Shown piece by piece: positions 55,600-64,000 of a DNA stretch of 64,000 nt (the first letter of the stretch is position 1; the number at the start of each line of letters is the position of its first letter). The stretch is from positions 66,920,536 to 66,984,535 of the forward strand of contig CM055094.1 of NCBI GenBank assembly GCA_029204225.1. Direction: 5' to 3'. This DNA comes from Diphasiastrum complanatum (lineage: Eukaryota; Streptophyta; Lycopodiopsida; Lycopodiales; Lycopodiaceae). The position numbers and the translations under genes were made by a program. The notes beneath the pieces were generated by a model. It was given only the letters and a program-made list of their open reading frames with translations. It searched no databases and was not told the DNA's origin.

Positions 55600-58548
55600 C
55601 AACAATGACAAGAAGAAGCAGTCGGACTAGCAAGCCCATGCAGCCAACGCAAAGCAAAAGAACCAAGATTCAGAAGATGATGAGCAGAAAGTCTTCATGG
55701 TGAGCCATCGCCATGTCGAACAATCAAAGGAATGGTTCGTCGATTCTGGAGCAATGCAACACATGAAAAGCCATCAAGAATGGTTCATCGATTATTCAGC
55801 CTACAGCACCAAGAGATTCGTTTACCTTGGAGACAATAGCTCCCATAGAATTGAAGGTGGAGGTACTATTAGAATGAATTTTTAGAATGGATTGTCAAAA
55901 CTTGTACCAAATGTATTGTATGTCCTGAACCTAGCGACAAATCTACTGTCAGTCAGTCGAATCACATATCTAGGACATAGAGTAAAGTTTTAGATAGACT
56001 CCTGTCAAATTCTTGATAAAAACAGGAGAGTTCTTGCACTTGGAAAGAGGCAAGGATATCTCTATAGGCTTAGTCATTGTAGTACTGTGACTAATCATGC
56101 TTTAAGCAGTTCAGCATCTATTAATAGAGAACTAATTTGGCATTATAGACTTGGCCACCTTAATCATATATCAATAGGTAACACATCTAAGCTTTCTTCA
56201 GTTCTTGGTCTAGACTATCGAATTGTCAACCCTCTTGTCTGCCAAAATTGCATCATAGGAAAGTAAGCAAGAAGGCCGTTTAAGTCAAATCAAGAACACA
56301 TTTCTAAAGATTTGCTAGATATGCCAAAGTCATTCTCCAAGAAGATCAAGCCTTGTGAGGCTTGTGCTATTGCTAAATCTCACAAAAAGCCATTTACAAG
56401 ATCTTCTATCAAAAGCAAGCATCCTTTGGAGTTAATCCACTCGGATGTGCATTTCTCATCAACTATAAGCAAGGGAGGAGCCACTTGTTTTGTGACTTTC
56501 ATTGATGATTTCACAAGATTCACTTGGATATATCTTCTTGCTTCTCAATCTATGGTGTTTGATCATTTCCTTATTTTCAAAGCTTATGTAGAGAAGCAAT
56601 TCTCATTCAAGATTAAAGCTCTTAGATGTGATGGAGGTGGTGAATATATCTCCAATAAATTTCATGATTTTTGTGAGATTGAAGGCATTAAAAGAGAGTT
56701 CTCTTGTGCCTATTCTCCATCTCAAAATGGAGTGGCCGAGAGAAAGAATAGATGTTTATTTGAATGTGCAAAATCTGTGAAAATTGAGGCATCTTTTCCC
56801 AAAGATTTTTGGGGAGAAGCCATTAATTATGCAAATTATCTTTGCAATCGGCTCCCACATATAGCTCTTGGAGGAAAGTCACCATATGAAATCTTATATT
56901 TGAAGAAGCCTAAGGTTGATCACCTTAGAGTTTTTGGATGCATATGCTTTGCCCATATTCCCTTGGAAACAATGAAGAAGGAAGATCCTAGTGCATGCAA
57001 AGGGATCATGGTTGGATACTCATCCACCAAAAAGGCCTATAGAGTCTTTGTACTCTCTACTTCTCAAGTTATTGAAAGTAGAGATGTTGTCTTTCATAAA
57101 GATCAACATTCATCTTTTGAAGAGGCCGAGATCAAGAAGTCTATGGATGCATCACCTATTATTGATTTTGAAGACAATTATGATGTGATGGGGTCGAGAA
57201 TTGAAGAAGACTCTCGTCGGATTTTCTCACCAAGAAGATCCATGAGAGATAGATCCGAGTCTAAGAGGCTCTCATATGTTGACAAAGGCAAACAAGTGGA
57301 TCTTTATTCCATTAATTATGTTTTTTATGTCTCTCATGAAGAGCCAAAGAATGTACAAGAGGCACTCAATACCAAGGAGTGGTATGATGCCATGAAGCAA
57401 GAGTATGATGCATTGATCACCAACAATACTTGGGAGCTTGTGGATCCTCCATCCAACAAGCATGTGATTGGTTGCAAATGGGTATTTCGGATCAAGTACA
57501 ATCATGATGGCACCATCAACAATTATAAAGCAAGATTATGTGCCAAAGGATTTGCTCAAATCCATGGCCTTGATTATGAGGAGACCATTGCACCCGTTGC
57601 AAAGATGGTGACAATAAGAATTCTTGTTTCTCTTGCTTGTTTCTTTAAGTGGAAGGTGTTCCAATTAGATGTATCCAATGCTTTTCTAAATGGTTATCTT
57701 GAGGAGGAGATCTATATGGAACAACCTCAAGGATTCATCAAGGATGAGTTCAAAGTGTGCTTGCTCTTCGGAAGTCTTTATGGACTCAAGCAAGCACCAA
57801 GATCATGGGCTCACTAGGATTTACTCTTAGTGACTATGATCCTTCCATGTATATAAAGTTTGTTAATTGTAATATTGTCATTCTTCTAATTTATGTTGAT
57901 GACATTATTCTTTGTGGAAGTTGTATCAAGCTAGTTGATGAAACTAAGCTAGCACTTGGATGTGAGTTTAAAATGCAAGATCTAGGAGAAACACATTACA
58001 TCCTAGGCCTAGAGATTGATTTTTATGAAGATCATGTTTTTATATGCCAATCTAGATATGCTCACTCTATGCTGAAAAAATTCCATATGGAAAATTCTAA
58101 GAGCATAGATACTCCAATGGAGCAAATTGTAAAAGATCCTAATAAAGGTGATGAAATATCCTTCGAGAACATCACACTTTTTAGGAGTCTTGTGGGCTCC
58201 TTGATTTGGCTTACCATTACTAGGCCCGATTTAAGTTTTTGTGTGCACAAATTGAGTCAATTTATGCAAGATCCTAAGATTCGTCATTGGAAGAGGGCCA
58301 AGAGGATTCTAAGATATGTATCTTTATCTTGTGATTATGGTCTACTTTATAAAAGTGAAGATCTATCCATTGTTAGATACTCGGATTTAGTGAGAGAAAA
58401 GCTTATTGGAGGAGAAATCTATTTGGAGCATGTCAACTCGTCCTCTTGTATTGTCGATCTACTCACCAAGCCTTTGCGCAAAAGTGCTTTCATCAAGCAT
58501 AGATCTAATCTTGGAGTAATATCAAGATCAATGCTCAAATCTTCATAG
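55600..58548 (+). pseudogene. Ty1/copia element 3 gag-pol remnant, chimeric
   Basis: The left part (about 55690-56310) has a protease-like FVDSGAMQHMKSH and a pre-integrase WHYRLGHLNHIS...CQNCIIGK that resembles element 2's family, with stops. From 56312 the frame continues with a second pre-integrase end (PCEACAIAKSHKKPF), like element 1's family, and a complete integrase core (HSDVH, CDGGGEY, NGVAERKNR). RT follows (KQEYDALITNNTWELV, QLDVSNAFLNG), then a deletion with frameshift after LKQAPRSW near 57815, then YVDD near 57895. RNase H is almost wholly deleted: RYSDL joins directly to VREKLIGGE near 58390. The tail is DLLTKPL. Confidence 0.9.
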
Positions 58549-58563
58549 ATAATTTTTTAGGAG

Positions 58564-59280
58564 CGTGAAGAATTGAAAAAGATTATCTATGTTAGATATA
58601 GGGGTCTTATGCTTTTTATATCAAGCATCTAGGTGTAGGATGTTGATAGGACCAAATTTGGCATAGATGGCAATTTATCCATTTCCACTTGTAATGCCAC
58701 TATTTAGCCAAAATAGAGTAAGAGGCTAAAATCGTGCCAATTAGAGTGTAGACAAGTGTAATACTTTTGTTTGATGAAATTTAAGAGGTCCAATAGGATT
58801 TAGAGGTGGAACCTTGAGGGGTCCAATAGAATTTGAGATTTGCTTGAAAATGGTCCAATAGAGTTTAGAGGTGAATGGATCAATGGTCCAATAGGATTAA
58901 GAGGTGGCAAAAGTGTGGTCCAATCATAGTTAAGCATAGTGGTAGCTTGTGGATCTACTAGTATCATTGTACTTCTCATTTGGATCTAATTGATTTTGAG
59001 AGTAATTGGTTTTCTAGCTTTCTCTCTCTACCCGAGAGCTCATGATGATTTTCTCTCTCTACCCGAGGAGAGCAGCTTGTTTTTACTTAGATTATTTTTG
59101 GAACACTTCCCAAATGTGTGAGTGAGAGTTGGAAGTGATTGAATGCATGTGGTAGTGTGTTTTTGCCATAGAATCAAAGATAGATCTTGAATCTCAATCT
59201 AGTCTTGATCTTGCTGCATCTACACACCTTAGGAGATCACAAGTACATGTTGTGGACAGTTCACACATGTGAAATCAACA
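58564..59280 (+). repeat. 3' LTR of copia element 3
   Basis: 717 bp following the purine tract TTTTTTAGGAG. It begins CGTGAAGAAT (TGTGAAAAAT in the relative at 43.1 kb) and ends GTGAAATCAACA. It contains CTCTCTCTACCCGAG and a TTCACACATGTGAA palindrome near the end. Segmental-duplication copy B starts exactly at its right border. No 5' LTR was found. Confidence 0.8.
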
Positions 59281-62200
59281 TAAATAGGACTTGGAATTCA
59301 AGTGAATTTCCAAGGTCATTGGATTTCATTTCCATAAATCTAATTTGATCTCTTTTGCATAGATGGATTTCAGATAGATGATGATTACGAGCACTCAAGT
59401 TTAATTTCTTCAAGGAGATTTTGAATATGAATTAGTAGAGAAAAATGAAGCTATTGAGAAACCAACTACACCCAAAGAGATTTTATGAGTATATCATGTA
59501 GGAAAAAAAAAAAGACAACTTGAAGTATATATTCTTGATGACTTACGTTCTATCTTTATATTATTTGCTACATAAGATAATCCTAGAACTATTGTAGAGA
59601 CACTAGAATAAGGAGAATGTAAGTTGTGAACAAAGATTATGATAGGACATGAAATTTAGTCAACCTACCTAGTGGCATATGCAGTTTTAGAACAAATTTA
59701 CAACTTGGCAAAAGTTTAAATTGGTATTTCAATAGAACTAACCTTCACTATCTTTTGCTCTGGATACTAACCTTCGCCTACTTTGTCGATGCTAAAAGAC
59801 TTATTAGGAATATTCGGGAGGGCTGGCAAATGACAAAGAGACAATGCTTGAAAGAGGTGTGTTTCCTTCACAAAAAATTATCAAAATCAATCAAAACCTT
59901 CACCAAAAATGTATTTTGGGAACTAACCTTTGCCAAGTTTTCCAGAGAGCTTATCTGAATCAAAAAAGACTACAATAAGTAAGGCAAGATTAGCTTCAAA
60001 ATTTTATTGAAAATTGAAGGTTATTGATGAATTTGGCAATGTTTATCATTTTAATATGCAGCGCTCACAAAATCATTTGAGAATACAGATGTTATTTGCA
60101 ATCTTTCCCCTTGTGTATAATTTTGAATGCCTTTATGCTTGTTCATTGTCATTGCACCTTCAACGGTCATTATGTTTTTCGCACATAGGCTCATTGGTTG
60201 AATGATCATAAAATCAGTATTAGATAGGCAATGGCCATCTAAAGGCTTGGAAGAGGATAGATCTCTATTAGCAGTAGTAGGCTGTGACCAAGAGTTCGAC
60301 TCTATCTAGCTTAGTCATAGGAATCCACGACAGAGCGCATTATCTGACATCCCATCATCGAATTCAGACTCAGAGCGTTTCATCTCTCTATGTAGGTCCC
60401 AATAGTGGTATCAGAGCGTGAGGTTGAAACGTGTCTTGTCTGTCAGTATGAGATTCCAACAAATTCTTTAATCTTTCCATTGCTAATTATATTAAATGGC
60501 CCTTCAACATTTTGACCTTATGTGCAATCACAACTACCTCAATAATGACCCTACCAAAAATACTCATTCACATAACAATGTTTAAAGAAACATATATTCT
60601 GCCTGCATAACATTTAGGCCAGGAAACCCTTTTACATTACTTCCAATCTGTGTACATTATGACAACCTTCAGTTGGCCCAAACTTGCCTAACACATATTT
60701 CATGTGGACAAGAGATGAGTCCGACTAAGTATCAGAGTCTGGCTTCGCTTGAATCGCTTGAGAACCTCACCTCCTTGTTGTCGTTCTCACTTTCACTCTC
60801 ATCAAAAGGATGGGCTTTTCACCATGTACTGACGAAATGCGCCACACTGCTATCATTAACAATAAAGAGCTTGACCAGTATCACTAGTCCAGCGGATCTC
60901 GACATTTCGGCTAATGCAGTAGCAGCCATAGTCATAGGTGATGATGTTTCACCCGAACCTCTTCTCACAGGTACCAACTTCAAATTCCATAATGACCACA
61001 ATAATAGTTGTTGGTTACTATCCACAATCCCAGACACGAATCTTGGTGTCTGCCCTGTCAACATAACTTGATTCAACCACTCTGTCATCAAAAATGTATA
61101 TCGCCCCTTGAAGAGTAGCTCATGAACCTGCTTCATGGCTATTGTAGCTAAATATTAGAATTTTGAATTGCCATATGTTTTTGGTATTGTCTTTCAACCT
61201 TTTCTCAATAAGGCCTTTTGCTTTTTTAACTCTGTGTAGAGAACTCCTCCCGTCTGAATACAAACGACACAAACTTCGATAAGATATATCAATATTATTT
61301 ACAATGTTATGATATATAATATCAAATCCTTTACAAACTCCTACCACCCAGGCTTTGAGTTTGGCCTAAATCTGGATTGTCCGATAATCATATAGTATTA
61401 TGTGTAACACAATACTTCTTTGTTTCATGTACATAACGCAACACAAACAACAGAGTATTTCCTACCAAGATTTCTACGCAATCAAAAGTTTGAACCTTTA
61501 GTCGGCCTTACAAAATGGCTCATGCCGTGATTAGCTTTATTTAGAGTGCTACCAGATTAGTTAGACATTCAACATTTTGTCGATTCAGGTCGGAGTCAAA
61601 TTAGTTGGTGTTGAGGGTGACAAAGGTTCAAATATTCAATTCGATAGTTTTTCGATAGTTGTTCGAATTGAACAGTCGGGCATCTATCGATAGTCGACTC
61701 GATACTGCTTCGATAGGTTGACTTCCTTCAATAGTTTGACTATATTTGATAGTTTGATTGTCATCTAGGTACTTGTCTACAATTCTCATGTATTTATGTA
61801 GATTGTACAACAATGCAAGTAAATATGCACCAACATGAATGAATCTAGCTTAATTATGGGATTTAGGGAGAAAAGGAATAAATCCAATAGCGTCGTGTAT
61901 CCAAGTCTAGGATTATGCCAAATCATATATTCATGATGTGGATGTAACACACATGATGACCACCATATTCAAAATTTTCATTCTTTTGCTTGACTTCTAG
62001 AAGTTTCATCAACATGATTGTCCTTGTATTGTTAAATATATTCTTGACTGTTGAAATATTTATACCAACAAGTAATCTTGCTAGATTGTAGGTATAGGCA
62101 TATATTGTTAATAATCCCTTTTATTAGATTCAAAAAGTTGAGTTTTTCATAAGTTGCTTTAATTATTTTTCATAGTCTATTAATAGATCGAATACCTTAA

Positions 62201-63170
62201 TTCTATATTATCTTTTGGATTTGGTTATCATAATTTTTGAAGATTTAACTTTGTTATATTTGGACAAGATTTGACCATGTTATGGCCAAAATTGTCTTGC
62301 TAAATTAGAGATTTTTTAAGAAATCTCTCACATGTGGTAGTAAATAAATGTGAATGTATGTTTACTTCGTTCACATCAACAATACTACTAAACGTCTCCA
62401 CGCATATCATTGTGAGCACAAACGGGACCTTCAACAGTCACACACCACAACTATAGATACAAGCATGGATTGATGTAAATATGATCATAGATATGGCATG
62501 TGCAAATTTTTTACTTGATGTCACTACGAGTAAAAAGACAAAAATGGATCTTTCACAAGAAGAAATATGTCCATGAAAAACACATAGATTTCGAGCATGG
62601 ATATGTGAAGAATTAACCTTTATTCATGAGTGATAAAATGAATATTGCATCACATAACCATTGAATTCAAGCTAAATTGACTCATTCATACAACATGATA
62701 TGACACGACTACAAAAAAAAGGAAAATCAACTTTACATATTCTATTTATGTGTATCTACACAAAAACTCATCTCACTATCCAATCACTAAACATTGGGTC
62801 ATTATCTAAATACAAACATAATGTTTTAAGTGATCATAATCCAATGATGTAACATATTCTATGTCTACAAGAAACACAAAGTTATCACCACAAACCTCAT
62901 TTTTCAATAGTTTTTGAAGCCATTGACATTCATGCCTTCATAGGTAGCAACTCATACATGTATTTAGTACCATGCACGCTGAAATCATTCATGTAAGGTT
63001 CACGTGAATATTCATTCTCAAGATGAATTCAGTAATTTTTCTCAGTATCAACTAAAAGGCAGATCCCAAGAGCTCAAAGAGCTTCAACTATCACCCACTA
63101 GGAATAGATTGTTCTATTTCAATGAATGGCAAAAGCATAGTAAGCATGAAGATCTTCAATTTTTTTCTAA
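59281..63170 (+). repeat. Segmental duplication, copy B
   Basis: Matches the pieces of copy A (41995-52705) in the same order. Near 60700-60720 it keeps the uninterrupted target of copia element 2 (CATGTGGACAAGAGATGAG). It has a deletion near 63024 relative to copy A. Confidence 0.92.
60725..61240 (-). pseudogene. Unidentified coding remnant, copy B
   Basis: Counterpart of 50091-50640: MKQVHELLFKGRYTF...GETSSPMTMAATALAEMSRS.... One in-frame TGA follows FVSTW, and a six-base insertion in the acidic tail keeps the frame. The function is unknown. Confidence 0.4.
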
Positions 63171-63305
63171 AGGGTTAGGAATTTTATTACACATGGATCA
63201 AATCATCTTTTATAGTAAGCAATCCAAGTATTTGTTCTTTATGAAACAAGTAGGAACCACATCAAGGGTGTCATTACAGGAGAACACTAGCATTAGAAGC
63301 GATTT

Positions 63306-64000
63306 AACAACAAACTACAACTTCAAAGTAAAAGTCTCGCTAAGATTGCATCTATTGAATAAGTGAGTATTTACACAAAATGTTAGCAAGTCATCAACTC
63401 ATTTCCAAATTGTGACTATTCAACGCAAGTAGCAAATGATCATGTAATATTGACAATACTAGGAATAAAAGTATAAATTGAATTATATTAACATAACAAT
63501 ACTACTCTTTATCTAGAAACGATTGCATACATATATTGCATTAGCAATTTGCTTATTACAATAGCACAAATAATAATGCATTATCATGAAACATTCATAA
63601 ACTTCTTGTGTGCACATCAACATCCTCACACATCAGTAGACATCACAAGCAATGGACCATAGTAATGCTTAAAAAGGACCATTGTGATTCTGATTTTCAT
63701 AGAATTCGCATGTAACAATGCACTCTCCAACAACAAACTACAAGTTCTTCAGAGTAGAAGTTTAGCTAGATGTGCATCTTTAGAACAAGTGGGTATTCAC
63801 ACAAAATGCTAGCAAGTCACTTAGAACTTATTCCCAAACTCATGTGATTATTGATCACACAACCAGCAAAAGATCGTGTAATATAGACATGTGTACTACT
63901 AGTATATATAAGATCATACTTCCACAACAATACTATACTTCATCTAGAAACTATTGCGTACATATATTGTACTAGCAGCTTGCTTCTTAAGATAGCAGAG
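63306..64000. repeat. Diverged tandem duplication, about 420-bp period
   Basis: Blocks starting AACAACAAACTACAA at about 63306 and 63729 share CACAAAATG.TAGCAAGTCA, TCTAGAAAC.ATTGC and CATATATTG. The second copy runs to the window edge. No coding. Confidence 0.75.

Overview
The window looks like repeat-dominated nuclear DNA of a land plant. Supporting signs are Ty1/copia and Ty3/gypsy retroelements with a plant-type initiator-Met-tRNA primer site, Helitron-like tails, a MITE, long microsatellites, and exon fragments of two plant gene families: an AUX1/LAX auxin-influx carrier and an F-box/Sel1/MYND protein. I see no complete, undamaged host gene. The lineage cannot be fixed from the sequence. 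The mixture (Penelope-type reverse transcriptase, DUF7869-like protein, bacterial-type DNA methyltransferase) would suit a large non-flowering plant genome, but that is inference.

Layout. 0-2 kb: no recognised gene. 2-5.8 kb (minus strand): two decayed gypsy pol fragments, one fused to a copia fragment. 5.8-7.3 kb: decayed Penelope-like reverse transcriptase. 9.0-10.0 kb: tandem ~370-bp repeat. 10.3-16.5 kb: a complete young copia element (LTRs with no difference seen, target duplication ATCTG) carrying one amber codon in integrase; it splits an older open reading frame. 16.9-22.3 kb: tandem duplications, microsatellites and several Helitron-type 3' ends. 22.5-23.5 kb: a T-poor compositional island. 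24.8-31.65 kb: the most unusual unit, described below. 31.7-41.8 kb: gene fragments, a CGAATTTTT minisatellite and further Helitron-type ends. 42-64 kb: a segmental duplication (copy A about 42.0-52.7 kb, copy B about 59.3-63.2 kb) with three copia-derived insertions and a MITE.

The 24.8-31.65 kb unit has two divergently transcribed, intron-containing, partly decayed genes. The leftward gene encodes a ParB/Srx-like domain followed by a beta-class (motif IV before motif I) DNA methyltransferase. The rightward gene encodes a DUF7869-like protein with conserved acidic motifs compatible with a nuclease or transposase. Between them lies a near-perfect inverted repeat with two 196-bp arms and a 23-bp spacer. 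It is itself built from 19-bp palindromes (ACCTATGCTNAGCATAGGT), and further copies occur toward and inside both genes. I read this as the remains of a mobile element that carries its own DNA-methylating machinery and a palindromic control or replication site. Its termini were not found.

Many disruptions in that unit are one-base shifts in A or T homopolymers. Some may therefore be sequence errors, but several in-frame stops suggest real decay as well. All family names are assigned by motif reading, without database searches.
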